Notes: generated from the letters alone by a model not told the origin. DNA of 64,000 nucleotides from Chionoecetes opilio (GCA_016584305.1 JACEEZ010018518.1:41176-105175), one strand, 5' to 3'. Positions 11,542-22,005 are shown, counted from the stretch's first letter. Numbers and translations: made by a program.

Positions 11542-11604
11542 TATATATATATTAAAATATATATATACTATATTATATTGATATAATTATGATATTCGAT
11601 TAGA

Positions 11605-11635
<31 letters not shown>

Positions 11636-12000
11636 ACTCTTAACATATATATATATTATATAATAATCAAAGATTTATATTGTATCATCAAACATGTAAT
11701 ATTAATACTAATATATATATATATATATACATGACATATATATAAATATAGTTATAATATACCATACATATATTAAATAATATTAATACATATATATATA
11801 TATATATATATACATACATATATATATATATATATACATACATATTAGTATATATACATATCTATATAATGATAACCATGATAGATCCTATAGTTTTCAT
11901 GCAATATATATTTAGCAATATAAAATAATTCTAAATCATTACTTATATCATAATATTTAATTCATTATATGCTATAATTAATCTATATAATACAGTATAC
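11346..12000. repeat. Long (TA)n-rich microsatellite region
   Basis: About 650 bp of TA runs with interruptions, continuing at 12,314-12,400 and 13,335-13,360 around Tigger fragments. Confidence 0.9.
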
Positions 12001-12310
12001 CTCTAAATTCGATCAATAGGGGGAGCCAGTGTTCAATTAGCCGAAAGTCCGAATATCGAGTTATTCTAGCCCCCCCAACATAAGAGCTTCGACCAAACTG
12101 CGCAAAACAGCACGTTGTCTGAGTTGTTACCAAAACCATGGCTATACTTAAGTTTTAATGGTAGTATCTTACATGATGCCAAGGTGTATGATAGCGTTAA
12201 CTGAAATGCACTTCGGTAAAGAAGCGCAAGTTGTTCACAAGTTGAGCTTGGCGTATAACAGGTCGATCAGTTAAATCGGTTCGATGCGAGGCACTGCGAA
12301 TATGTATAGT
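11993..12310. mobile_element. Tigger-like end fragment
   Basis: The left end is CAGTATACCTCTAAATTCGA, followed by internal CCGAATATCGAG and an inverse-like ATCAGTTAAATCGG near 12,267. A clean right end is not visible inside the (TA)n; it may be a small MITE or a broken copy. Confidence 0.5.
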
Positions 12311-12401
12311 TAAATAAAATATATTCTATATAATATATATGTAAATATATATAGATATAGATATATATATATATATATATATCATATATAATATATATTT
12401 A

Positions 12402-13334
12402 ATGGAAAATACCTTTATCCGGGTATATCCGGACTTCGGGTAGCCGGTTAATGGAAAAGTCCGGTTAATGGGTAAGTATACTTACGAAAGATGCATTTAC
12501 TAAAAATAAACATAATATTGTATGATTGTTTGTATTGTATGACACACACCCACACATACCACCCAACACACACACACACATACCACCCAACAACACACAC
12601 ACACACACACATACCACCCAACACACACACCCACACATACACCCAACACACACACACACATACCACCCAACACACACACACACACACACATACCACCCAA
12701 CACACACACCCACACATACCACCCAACACACACACACACATACCACCCAACACACACACCCACACATACCACCCAACACACACACACACACATACCACCC
12801 AACACACACACCCACACATACCACCCAACACACACACACACACATACCACCCAACACACACACCCACCACCTAACACACACACACACATACCACCCAACA
12901 CACACACCCACACATACCACCCAACACACACACACACACATACCACCCAACACACACACCCACACATACCACCCAACACACACACACACACACCCACATA
13001 CAGGGGTGGTATGTGTGGGTGGGTGTGTTGGGTGGTATGTGTGGGTGTGTGTGTGTGTTGGGTGGTATGTGGGATGACTCAAAATACCACTCCGGTCGTC
13101 GGGTAGCACTGACCTTGCCCACGGACTGATAAACACTGAATTATCATAGCGCATGGCGCATTATGGCGGGAATAAACAGGTGGCGATAGGTGGCGCTCAC
13201 GTCTACGGCGGCAAAATTAAAAGTTAAATATTTCGTTAATTTTTTATTTTTTAATACTATTTACTTACCTGCCACAAATTCCGGTTATTGGGTTATTCCG
13301 GTTGTTGGGTATCCGGATAAAAGGTATTTTCCTG
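12402..13334. mobile_element. Tigger T2: deletion derivative of the T1 family
   Basis: The left 130 bp (GGAAAATACC... to ATTGTATGATTGTTTG) and right 265 bp (from GACTCAAAATACCACTCCGG to GGTATTTTCCTG) match the two ends of T1. All coding sequence is absent. The middle is the minisatellite at 12,541-13,072. Confidence 0.88.
12541..13072. repeat. (AC)-rich minisatellite, unit about 22-30 bp
   Basis: Units alternate ACACACACACCCACACATAC and CACCCAACACACACAC, with an inverted portion after 13,002 (TGTGTGGGTGG...). It sits inside T2. Confidence 0.95.
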
Positions 13335-13950
13335 TATATATATATATATATATTATATACACACACACCGTATTTTACGGCTTATAAGACGCACTTTTTT
13401 CCCTAAAAAATACCCTGAAAAACACTCGTGCGTCTTCCAAGACAAATGCTGTAGGAGGTTAGCTTAGGTAGCTATTCAATTCAGCCTCTTATATGATGTA
13501 ACCTCAGTACTTAACTGTTACAAGTATTTCGATTATCATAAAGACATTCAAATCAACTAATATGTCTTCACTCTGTGATGTTTACTGCGGTGCTGGCAGG
13601 AGCCAATCCGCCTCGACCATTTGGCGCCAACAGCCATGCCGTGTATAAGGAACTTGGTTACATTAGATGAAAGTTTGTATATTGATGTACATGCAGCCAT
13701 CACAAATACTACACGCATACAAGAAAATTCAAACAATACGTGGTGAGGCACAGGAGGCAGGCAACGTAGTGAGGCACGGGAGGGCGTGAGAGGAGGTGTT
13801 TACACTCAGGTTGACAAAGTCAGACTCAGCTGATCGGCATGCCAGGCAGGCACTCAGCTGCACACCGCTGCGGTCGGGTTTATTTTCACTCCCGCCGTCC
13901 GACCTGCGTCTACATGTTCAGCCAGCCAACATGACATCACAATTTACTTA
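13335..13950. other. Unassigned, with a possible DNA-element end
   Basis: At 13,367 CCGTATTTTACGGCTTATAA followed by GACGCACTTTTTT resembles a common MITE terminus, but no inverse partner was found. No gene recognised to 13,950. Confidence 0.4.
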
Positions 13951-14119
13951 TACAGTAAAACCCTTATAACTCGGCACGATAGGGGCTCTAGCCCTTGCCG
14001 AGTTATTCAATGTGCCGAGTTATTCAATGTCCTCCTCTGATATGGGTTATATAATAATAATAAAAAAAAAAAAATAAAAAAAAAAAAAAAAATAAAAAAA
14101 AAAGGAAATACAGTACTGT

Positions 14120-14311
14120 AAAAGCATAAAAACTACACTTACCAATGAACGGGTAGAATGTGCTGGATTTGATATCAAACTCAGCACAAATAGCACACAT
14201 GGACGCACCTGCATCCATCCTTGCCAGCACTTTCACCTTTTCCTGCAGGCTCAGGCTCTTCAATTTCATTCCCTTCCTGCTGGAGACACTCTTGCGTGAT
14301 GGAGCTGACAT
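14120..14311 (-). pseudogene. Tigger transposase first exon fragment
   Basis: It starts MSAPSRKSVSSRKGMKLKSL and continues SLQEKVKVLARMDAGAS, then AICAEFDIKSSTFYPFI: a CENP-B N-terminal helix-turn-helix. It ends at a splice donor (ATTG before GTAAGTGTAG). The rest of the transposase is absent. Confidence 0.8.
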
Positions 14312-14733
14312 CTTGATATACAGTACTGTATGATGTAATCCCAAAACACGTAAAATAGGTGGCAAATTAAGCAAAGATCGGGAACCAGTGCGTAGGCTGA
14401 GCCGTGTTTTTTGTCGTCCAAGCACCGTCTTGGATTACGAAACCCAATCCAATAACACTTGCTGAAATGTGTGTTATACTACTCTGTGATATTGTTTGCA
14501 ATGTTTTGCATTGATTATTATTTCGGCTCCTACCAAGCTTGTGTGTTTTTTGAAGCAGAAACCAATCCCTTTTCAATTTCGACAAAAACGGAATTCGTAT
14601 CCAAGACGGTGCTTTGACGACATAAACACGGCTCAGCAGCTGACAGCCTACACGCTGGTTTCCCGACCTTTGCTTTACTTTGCCACCTATTTTACGTGTT
14701 TTGGGATTACATCATACAGTACTGTATTTCAAG

Positions 14734-14850
14734 ATGTCAGCTCCATCACGCAAGGGTGTCTCCAGCAGGAAGGGGAAAGAAATTGAAGAGCCTGAGCTTG
14801 CAGGAAAAGATCAAAAGGACAAAAATACGACTTTATGCGACTGAAAGATA
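14734..14850 (+). pseudogene. Inverted duplicate of the transposase first exon, frameshifted
   Basis: MSAPSRKGVSSRKG... matches the minus-strand fragment, then diverges after LQEKIK. Together they make a hairpin-forming palindrome. Confidence 0.75.
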
Positions 14851-14990
14851 TGCAGAGTGTAAGCGAAGAGATGCAGTTATAACATCAATATGCCGAGATA
14901 CATTATTTTTTGCCAACTTTCTGTTTACATGTTCACAGAAGAGGTTGTGAGGGCATGATATGCCGAGTGAAAACCATGAGATGCAGTTTA

Positions 14991-15343
14991 GGTGAGGCGG
15001 TAGCAGAGTGGTTAGCGTCACCGAGTGGCGTTCTCGAAGACCCGAGTTCGATCCCAAGTGAGACCCATAAATCCACTTGAAATCTTTTTGCACCGTCGAG
15101 TGGCCTAAGAACACCCACATGCCCTGTCCATTAACTCTACCTTCGACTGTGAGTGCATGGGAGGACACGGGGCGGCATGAGCCTCTAATCACAGGCGTCA
15201 CTATAACAATCCTGCCTGCGCCACCACGGGCGAGGGCCAACCATCACAGCCCTCGAGTGAGCCTCCAGGGCCTATCATTCCACCCCTGGAGCTCACTGCC
15301 TACATGTGCTATGGGCATAGGTGTGTGTGTGTGTGTGTGTGTG

Positions 15344-15376
<33 letters not shown>
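14991..15376 (+). mobile_element. tRNA-derived SINE, family D, copy 1 (inside T3)
   Basis: The head GGTAGCAGAGTGGTTAGCG (A box) and CCCGAGTTCGATCCC (B box) is followed by about 300 bp of body, a (GT)n and a poly(A) tail of about 33. The same SINE, truncated, is at the same junction in T4. Confidence 0.88.
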
Positions 15377-15499
15377 ATTAGTCTTTGCCATGCCGAGTTA
15401 TATCAAATTCCGAGTTATACAGTGCCGAGTTATAAGGGTTTTACTGTACTATCGCATACAAGCTAGAAAATAAAAATGGCTGATGAGCAATCCATGAGC

Positions 15500-15752
15500 T
15501 CCACAATCACTTTGATCTACAACTTTGCCCAATAACCAGTCCATACAAGTGTTGAAAAGTGATGGGGCAGGGACGCACCCTTGCCTCACTCCTGTATTCA
15601 CAGGAAAGGAACTGGATACACCTGCCCCACACTTCACAGCACTCTCAGTCCCAGAGTACAGACCAGTCATCAAACCAATGGTCTTTGCAGGAATCCCACG
15701 AAGTCGCAGAAGATCCCAGAGTGACTCACGATGCACTGAGTCAAACGCCTAA
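15500..15752 (-). mobile_element. LINE-A copy 2 (RT fragment)
   Basis: Encodes HRESLWDLLRLRGIPAKTIG and NTGVRQGCVPAPSLFNTCMD, about 97% like LINE-A copy 1 by eye; truncated on both sides. Confidence 0.9.
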
Positions 15753-15848
15753 AGAGTCTACCTATGAGCCTGTACATTAGCATTAGGTAAATACTTAGGC
15801 TCAATACACCTATCATGGCATGTAATTAATCATGAGGGAATAACTTAC

Positions 15849-15953
15849 CCATGTAAGGCAACGGTGAGGCTGTGCAGATGTTCGGGAATCTTGTATCTCT
15901 TCCATGAGACAATGTTACCCAGCTCCACCGCACTGTGGCTCACCTCGGAGAAC
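15849..15953 (-). CDS. IL-17R-like gene exon: SEFIR C-terminal part
   Basis: The 105-bp exon has acceptor CCTGTTGGCAG and donor GTAAGT, phase 2 in and phase 2 out. It encodes RFSEVSHSAVELGNIVSW, then KRYKIPEHLHSLTVALHG. 'Y-K-I-P-E-H-L-x-x-L-x-x-x-L-H' is the typical last helix of a SEFIR domain. The good donor shows coding continues further downstream; no acceptor with a convincing in-frame exon was recognised between 1 and 15,848. Confidence 0.88.
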
Positions 15954-16004
15954 CTGCCAACAGGATTCTGCGTATAGTGTGTGTGGCGGAGGGAGAGACA
16001 GAGG

Positions 16005-16264
16005 GGAGACGTAGCTGGAGGCACCAGAGTGGAAAAGCGTAGATTTAAAAAGGAAATGGGAAAAACTGGTTCACAAATAGGGTGGTAAATGATTGGAATG
16101 GACTCAGGTGGTTAGTGCGGAGTTAATAGGGAGTTTTAAAAGGAGGCTAGACAGCTTTATGGATGGGGATGCAAGGTGGATATAAGTAGGTTTTAAGCAA
16201 CAGGAACTACCACGTGGAGGTCTTACAGCCTCTTGTAGCTTCCTTATGTTCTTATGTTCTTATG
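16005..16264 (+). mobile_element. LINE-C 3' end, copy 1
   Basis: Carries the C-terminal WN box region (GGTGGTAAATGATTGGAATG) and the 3' tail ending in TTATGTTCTTATGTTCTTAT, as in CR1/L2-like elements with short octamer tails. It starts about 50 bp from the receptor exon at 15,953. Confidence 0.88.
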
Positions 16265-16745
16265 AGGGACACAGGAGTGGAAGACGAGAATACAGGAGGA
16301 ATGAAAAAAAAGAAGAGAGATTAGCAGTAAGATGAAGGAAGGAAAGAGAAAAAGAACAAGATGAGAAAGATAAAAATGAGGAGATTATGAGAATGGAAGG
16401 ATGAAAAGAGGTACAGAGATGAGTGATGGAAGAAGCACAAAAAAAATCTGAGTGTGGAAAGAAGGAAGGAAGGAAAGAAGGAGGAAGGGTATGAAGGAAG
16501 GAAGGGAGGAGGAGTGTATGAAGGAAGGAAGGGGGAGGGGGAAGGAGAACAGACATGAAATGATAAAACATGTGTAGGAAAATAACATGAGAGAAGGAAG
16601 AAAGGAGGGAAGGAAAGAGGGAAGATTAAGAGACAAGAGCTGATAAAAGAGTGTAATAAGAAGACATGAAGGACAATAGAAAGATGAAAGACATGATCAG
16701 AATGAGAAAGAGAAAAAGATACGAGAACATGAGAACACAATAGCA
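16265..16745 (+). repeat. Polypurine (GGAA-rich) tract
   Basis: About 480 bp with almost only A and G on the plus strand, including irregular GAAGGAAGGAAAGAAGGAGG runs. No coding potential; could form triplex-type structure. Confidence 0.8.
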
Positions 16746-16831
16746 ATAATTATATTTAAGGGGTGGGTTAATAATATCAATAATAATAGTAATAATTAAC
16801 AATACATAGGATAAATATAACAACAACAGTA

Positions 16832-17001
16832 CAGTAAAACCTCTCGTATTCGGACCCTCATTATTCGGACTTTGACTTTATTCGGACCTCCTCTTTTTTT
16901 TTTTTTAAGGGGTCGAAATTACTCAACTATATATTCACCAAGGATTTTTTTTTGTTTCTTCTTTTTTAAGGGGTGGACATTTTCCAGCTATATATTCACC
17001 T

Positions 17002-17047
<46 letters not shown>

Positions 17048-17078
17048 GGGTCGAAATTTCCCAGCTATATATTCACCT

Positions 17079-17120
<42 letters not shown>

Positions 17121-17151
17121 AAGGGGTCGAAATTTCCCAGCTATATCACCT

Positions 17152-17182
<31 letters not shown>

Positions 17183-17280
17183 CCCATATCCCCCCATATA
17201 TAATCCCCCCGTTATTCGGATCCTTGCATTACTCGGACCACTCCTTGTCCCAATTAGTCCGAATATGCGAGGTTTTACTG
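16832..17280. mobile_element. Tigger-type MITE T5 with internal poly(T) minisatellite
   Basis: TA at 16,830-31 and 17,281-82; ends CAGTAAAACCTCTCGTATTC and its inverse GAATATGCGAGGTTTTACTG. Inside (16,890-17,182) are four units of T-tract plus AAGGGGTCGAAATTTCCCAG. Confidence 0.92.
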
Positions 17281-17324
17281 TACTACACATTTAATTCTAC
17301 ACACCCACACACCACCTGTGTAAT

Positions 17325-17510
17325 CAAGTGGATCAGAGCGCCAGTCAGACCATTCTAGGGTTCCGGCACTTGATCCCGGCCTCGCTCCCTCCCGGGCATT
17401 TTTCACAGACATATGTGGGCGGTTATGTCCCTCTTGAGCAAGGGGATGGGGTGTGTGGTGTGTGGTGTCCTAGCATTACCCAAAGATCGGTACAAAAAAT
17501 ACACACACAA
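17325..17510 (+). mobile_element. tRNA-derived SINE, family B, copy 1
   Basis: The A-box region AAGTGGATCAGAGCG is followed by a decayed B box, then a body with GGGCGGTTATGTCCCTCTTG and CCAAAGATCGGTAC. The better-preserved copy is 19,563-19,735 (reverse). Confidence 0.75.
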
Positions 17511-17619
17511 AAAAAGAAGAAATGAGTGAAAGAAATATAAATAAGTCTAAAATTGCGATAGAAGAGGAAGGAAAAAAAATGGATGGTTGATCAGAAAAAA
17601 GAGTGAAAGGGAAGACAAA

Positions 17620-18365
17620 CATAAGACCATGAGAACATAAGGAAGCTACAAGAGGCTGGGAGACTTACACGAGGTAGTTCCTGTTACTTAACACTACCTA
17701 CATCCACCTTTCATCCCCATCCATGAATTTAACACTACCTACATCCACCTTTCATCCCCATCCATGAATTTAACACTACCTACATCCACCTTTCATCCCC
17801 ATCCATGAATTTAACACTACCTACATCCACCTTTCATCCCCATCCATGAATTTAACACTACCTACATCCACCTTTCATCCCCATCCATGAATTTAACACT
17901 ACCTACATCCACCTTTCATCCCCATCCATGAATTTAACACTACCTACATCCACCTTTCATCCCCATCCATGAATTTAACACTACCTACATCCACCTTTCA
18001 TCCCCATCCATGAATTTAATACTACCTACATCCACCTTTCATCCCCATCCATGAATTTAACACTACCTACATCCACCTTTCATCCCCATCCATGAATTTA
18101 ACACTACCTACATCCACCTTTCATCCCCATCTATGAATTTATCCAGCCTCCTTTTAAAACTCCCTATAGACTCCGCACTGACTACCACATGACTGAGTCC
18201 ATTCCAATCATTTACTACCCTATTTGTGAACCAGTTTTTCCCTATTTCCTTTTTAAATCTACGCTTTTCCAGCTTGAATCCGTTACTTCTTGTTCTACCC
18301 TGATTACTAGCCGTGAGAACTTTTCCTACCTCTGCTTCATTGTACACCTTTAACCCCTTAAAAGG
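17620..18365 (-). mobile_element. LINE-C 3' end, copy 2, with expanded minisatellite
   Basis: The minus strand encodes GFKLEKRRFKKEIGKNWFTN, RVVNDWNGLSHVVVSAES and FKRRLDKFIDGDERWM, the C terminus of a CR1-like ORF2. Its last coding and 3'-UTR part is expanded into the array at 17,690-18,130; it ends in the octamer tail near 17,620. Confidence 0.9.
17690..18130 (-). repeat. 41-bp minisatellite inside LINE-C, about 11 copies
   Basis: The unit contains AACACTACCTACATCCACCT then TTCATCCCCATCCATGAATTT. Single-copy versions of the same sequence occur in the other LINE-C copies, so the array arose by local expansion. Confidence 0.95.
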
Positions 18366-18730
18366 TGTGGAAGGGAAGACAAACAGATAAATATTTAAGG
18401 AAACAGAACAATTATAAGGGAAAGAGATATGCAAGGCAATGAATGAGGGAAGAAGACACAAGGAAAACAAAGGAGGAAAAAATAGATCACTTAATGAATC
18501 CAAGAAGAAAAAATTATGCACGAAACGAAGAAAATATAAACTGTCAAAATTAATTATCTGTTCATAAATACATCCTCTCTGAAATTAAAAGCAAGAAACT
18601 ATATTAACAGATATTCCTAAACTATTGTTAATGTCAGAAGGATGAGTTAATACACCCATTATTTGTTCCTGGAGATTGTATACCTAGTCTGGTTTTTTAA
18701 TGAGGCAAAAAATCCTGACCCTCGAATCCT

Positions 18731-18828
18731 GATGCCTCGACTGGCCTAAGAGAAGAGGTGACAGCAGCAAGGAACTCCGATTATAATATGGAAATATGGA
18801 TAATATACAAGCCAGGGAGGGCATGTAT
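18731..18828. repeat. Dispersed repeat, copy 1
   Basis: CCTCGACTGGCC...GATTATAATATGGAAATATGG...GGGAGGGCATGTA matches 23,270-23,363 almost exactly. Family unknown. Confidence 0.75.
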
Positions 18829-19040
18829 ACTATTTTTTTTAACGAGGCAAAAAATCCTGATCCCTTGCTGCTGACTGATATTTGATGCCAGGAGAAGGGA
18901 ATACTACGCTTTTTCTAAATTTCAGCTGTATTTTATCATAGTTAACCATATTATCAGGTAAATATAGGCCTACGTAACTTTAAGCATGAGACCGTAAGAT
19001 AGAATGGATATTTTGCCTTGTTAAAAAAAAAAGACTATAG
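18829..19040 (-). mobile_element. MITE family M, copy b
   Basis: Reverse-orientation copy of the element at 49,559-49,771, without the TTAA insertion. Ends show TTTTTTTTAACGAGGCAAAA and its inverse. Confidence 0.85.
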
Positions 19041-19097
19041 TTAACAAGTGTAATTATGGGAGTGACTGTATTCCTAAAACCAGGTCACTGCACTCAC

Positions 19098-19288
19098 CTG
19101 ACATGGAAGAGCCTTGAGTAGTCCTCCGCCAGGTCAGGTTGGTCGTGGAGGCGGCGGAGGAGGTAGGGATAGAGCATGGTGTCGTGTGCCTGGTGGGGGG
19201 AGGCTTGGGGATCCTTCTGAGGGCCTGCCACGCACTGCTGCCACTCCATCTGTCTCTGCCACGCCCCTTCTGTGGCCACAAGGATCAC
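19098..19288 (-). CDS. IL-17R-like gene exon: SEFIR core
   Basis: The 191-bp exon has acceptor CTTTGTTTTCAG and donor GTGAGT, phase 0 in and phase 2 out. It starts with VILVATEGAWQRQMEWQQC, the conserved 'V-I-L-V-x-[ST]-E-G-A' strand of SEFIR domains, and continues with DTMLYPYLLRRLHDQPDLAE, a helix in the position of the family's conserved 'hD.mf'-type segment. The linker between them is Pro/Gln/His-rich. Confidence 0.92.
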
Positions 19289-19562
19289 CTGAAAACAAAG
19301 TTATCATGCCTTGCTGGTCCACAATATACAAATAGGTTTTTTATTTATTTTTTATTTATATATAGAGGTTTTTTATTTATTTTTTATTTATATATAGATA
19401 ATATATTTTTGTGTGTGTTGAGTTGATACAGAAGGAGACGTCAAGTGTTTGGTGCAGCAAGTTAAATGTGTGTGTGTTATTCACCCATGGTCTTGTCCAC
19501 GTAAGCTGACTCACGATCACCAGTTTCACCCTCCCGGAGCGAGCTTGGAGCTCATTAATACC

Positions 19563-19735
19563 GAATCTTTGGGTAATGCTGGGACCTCACACACAACACA
19601 CATCCCCATCCCCTTGCTCAAGGGGGTTAGTAACCGCCCAAATTTGTCAGTGAAAAATCCCTGGGAGCAGTGAGGATTCGAACCGGCTAACCACAGAATG
19701 TCAGGCCAACGCTCTATCCACTTAACCATCGTAGT
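19563..19735 (-). mobile_element. tRNA-derived SINE, family B, copy 2
   Basis: On the minus strand the head is ATGGTTAAGTGGATAGAGCG with B box CCGGTTCGAATCC, followed by a body ending CCAGCATTACCCAAAGAT. Confidence 0.85.
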
Positions 19736-19739
19736 GTGT

Positions 19740-20715
19740 ATTTACCTAGTTGTATTTACCTAGTTGTAACATACAGGAAAAGAGCTATGCTCGTACTGTC
19801 CCGTCTCCAAATCTACTATTATCCAGTTTGCCTTTGAAGTCCTGAATACTTCTTGCATTAATCACTTTTGCATCAAGGTTGTTCCAGGCTTCTATGCTTC
19901 TATACGGGAAGCTGTATTTTTTTATGTCCCTCTTGCATGTTGTCCTTTTCAATTTCTTCTCATGACCTCTTGCACTTCTATCGTCTCACACAAACAGATC
20001 TTCTCTATCAATTTTTTCCAGACCCATTGATGCTCTATACACTGCTATAAAATCTCCCCTTTCTCTTCTTTTCTCAAGAGTTGGGAGTTTTAGTCTTGAA
20101 AGTCTTTCCTCATATGGTAAATCTCTCAGGCTTGGAGCCATTTTTGTGGCTGCTCTTTGTATTCTCTCAATCTTCCTTATATCCTTATTTCTATGTGGTG
20201 ACCAAATCACTGCCGCATATTCCAGCCTTGGTCGAATCAAAGATGTTATCAATTTCTTAATCATCTCTTCATCCAGATATTTGAATGCCATTCTTATATT
20301 CCTCAGCAACTGGTATGTATCTCCTGTGATCTTGTTTATATGCTTCTCAGGTGACAAATTGTCCTTAATCCATACTCCCAGAACTTTTTCGACCTTTGTT
20401 TTGATTATCCCTTCATTTCCCATCGAATACTTTCCTCTCTGTCTCTTTTGCTACTGCCCATTTCCATCACTTTACACTTTTTGGCATTAAACTCCATTTC
20501 CCATAGTTGACTCCATCTGAAAATCTTATCTAGATCCTTTTGTAAATCCTCACAGTCCTCTTTACTTTCTACTTTTCTTAGTAATTTAGCATCATCAGCG
20601 AATAAACTCATATAGCTGTTCACTCCCTCTGTCATATCATTTACATAGACCAAGAACATCACTGGGGCCAATACTGATCCTTGAGGAACTCCACTTATCA
20701 CACTGCACCATTCTG
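19740..20715 (-). mobile_element. LINE-B copy 1 (RT C-terminal half and 3' UTR)
   Basis: Encodes GVPQGSVLAPVMFLVYVNDM, the catalytic SLFADDAKLLRK, LWEMEFNAKKCKVMEMG, AAVIWSPHRNKDIRKIERIQ and MAPSLRDLPYEERLSRLKLP, with one frameshift near 20,415 and a premature stop. It starts at GCAGAATGGTGCAGTG directly beside (AC)n and the tail of a SINE-Val. The 3' end is ...AACTAGGTAAATACAC. Confidence 0.93.
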
Positions 20716-20721
20716 CGTGTG

Positions 20722-21000
20722 TGTATTCATCTCGTTGTATTTTACAGGGCCTGAGCATTGCTCGTATGGCCCAGTCTCCATATCAACATTTTTTATCATT
20801 CATCCTTAGTGCTTAGTGTTGGCCGAAGCCACCACCCCGGGAGGCGGGTCACAAACCCCTGGCTAACACCCGGTACCCATTCACTGCTGGGCTCGGGTTT
20901 TAAGAAGACGCCCGTCTGTCTTCGCTCCGCCCGGTGATCAAACCCGGGACTTCTCGGTTGTGAGCCGAGTGTGCTAACCACTACTCTACGGAGTTCCCTC
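20722..21000 (-). mobile_element. tRNA-Val-derived SINE (family Val), copy 1
   Basis: The minus-strand head CTCCGTAGAGTAGTGGTTAG with anticodon loop CTCACAA (Val CAC) and a decayed B box is followed by a body (GTACCGGGTGTTAGCC) and a tail similar to the LINE-B 3' end (ATACAACGAGATGAATACAC). Confidence 0.9.
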
Positions 21001-21006
21001 CACTTA

Positions 21007-21011
21007 ACCAT

Positions 21012-21053
<42 letters not shown>

Positions 21054-21077
21054 CACTGTGTGTGTGTGTGTGTGTGA
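21007..21077. repeat. (CA)n followed by (TG)n: palindromic microsatellite
   Basis: About 40 bp of CA then about 20 bp of TG with a short centre; self-complementary. Confidence 0.95.
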
Positions 21078-21083
21078 GTGTGT

Positions 21084-21394
21084 GTAAAGGTAAATTAAAG
21101 ATGGGGGCATACGCAATGCTGCGCGTGGCCTCGGTGTTAACCTCCGTGGCATTAGCCCTTGAGCCTGTGATGGGTGAGGACCCGTTACCCCGTTACCTAC
21201 CGACACAGGGCTAGTGTGACATCCAGTTACCACAGTTACCTTCCCCAGGTCCCCAGGTACCCATATATCCACCAACCCCGAAAGGGAAGATGAACAGCTG
21301 GGTGGGCTGCACGCAGACTTGCCCTGGCCTGGATTTGAACCCGGGCCCGCAGATTCGTAGCGAGGCACGCCAGCCACTACAGAGACATAGGCGA
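21084..21394 (-). mobile_element. tRNA-derived SINE, family A, copy 3
   Basis: Reverse complement of the 5.7-kb copy. The B box is altered (GGATTTGAACCC on the plus strand), and the head ends at 21,394, 28 bp from a receptor exon border. Confidence 0.88.
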
Positions 21395-21421
21395 CTGTGT
21401 GTGTGTGTGTGTTTGCCTCAC

Positions 21422-21529
21422 CTTAATAGAGTGTTGAGCCAGTATGGAGTCCAGCCAGGTGGTGGGGGAAGCCAGCAGGTGTAGTTGTTGTTTCTCGGGT
21501 AGTGAAGCCAGATCCAGGTAGTCATACAC
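21422..21529 (-). CDS. IL-17R-like gene exon: SEFIR middle
   Basis: The 108-bp exon has acceptor TTTGGCCAG and donor GTGAGG, phase 0 in and out, 36 residues. It encodes VYDYLDLASLPEK, then ASPTTWLDSILAQHSIK. An acidic strand (YDYLDL) followed by a helix with W-L-D-S-I-L is the SEFIR/TIR-like pattern before the 'kVilV' strand that opens the next exon. A SINE-A copy starts 28 bp beyond the donor. Confidence 0.9.
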
Positions 21530-21671
21530 CTGGCCAAACAACAATCTATTAACAACAACAACAACACACTTCTATGAACATGGCCAGGACTTGACCATGA
21601 ATACAGGCTAAGTAGGCTGTAGTAGACGCGGGTTTTGTCAAGAAATATTTTTATGCATAGATTATATTCTT

Positions 21672-21860
21672 CTTTTTTTTACATCACAGACAACTGGCCA
21701 AGGGGAAAAAGAAAAGAGAAGTAACAAAAAGCCCACTAGCTGCCAGTCCCTATATAGTAGAAAAAAACATTTGTAGAAAGAGGTGTGGGCCAATTTAGCT
21801 CAGGAGGAGTCTTGTCACTCCTCTCTTGATGAAATGTGAAGTCATAGAAGGAGCTTGCTG
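21672..21860 (+). mobile_element. Dispersed repeat family E, copy 1
   Basis: AACTGGCCAAGGGGAAAAAG, GCCCACTAGCTGCCAGTCCC and GGTGTGGGCCAATTTAGCTC match 38,190-38,440. Likely a LINE 3' region or SINE; family not recognised. Confidence 0.65.
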
Positions 21861-21861
21861 T

Positions 21862-22005
21862 ATATCTTGCTATATATGAAATTACCTTCCTACATTATGT
21901 TGCAATATATTCAGTTCAAGGGAATAAGAAATTTATGAGCTATTTTGTAACAATAATTACCCTGATTTAAATTTAAAAAATTTACTCTGATTAAAATCAA
22001 TTAAA
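21862..22005. repeat. AT-rich dispersed repeat pair, copy 1
   Basis: GAAATTACCTTCCTACATTA...TTCAGTTCAAGGGAATAAG is the inverse of 30,110-30,270. Both contain GATTTAAAT motifs. Confidence 0.7.

Larger units (their letters stand above)
13953..15446. mobile_element. Pogo/Tigger-type element T3 carrying a SINE and an internal palindrome
   Basis: TA duplication at 13,951-52 and 15,447-48; ends CAGTAAAACCCTTATAACTC and inverse. It contains two oppositely oriented copies of the transposase first exon (14,311 minus; 14,734 plus) as a large inverted repeat (about 14,224-14,440 against 14,590-14,810), and a SINE at 14,991-15,376. The same family is T4 (28,880-29,470). Confidence 0.92.

Noticed and set aside
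12448..13154. Thr/His-rich and Cys/Val-rich ORFs
   Set aside because: Translation of an (AC)-rich minisatellite inside a Tigger remnant.
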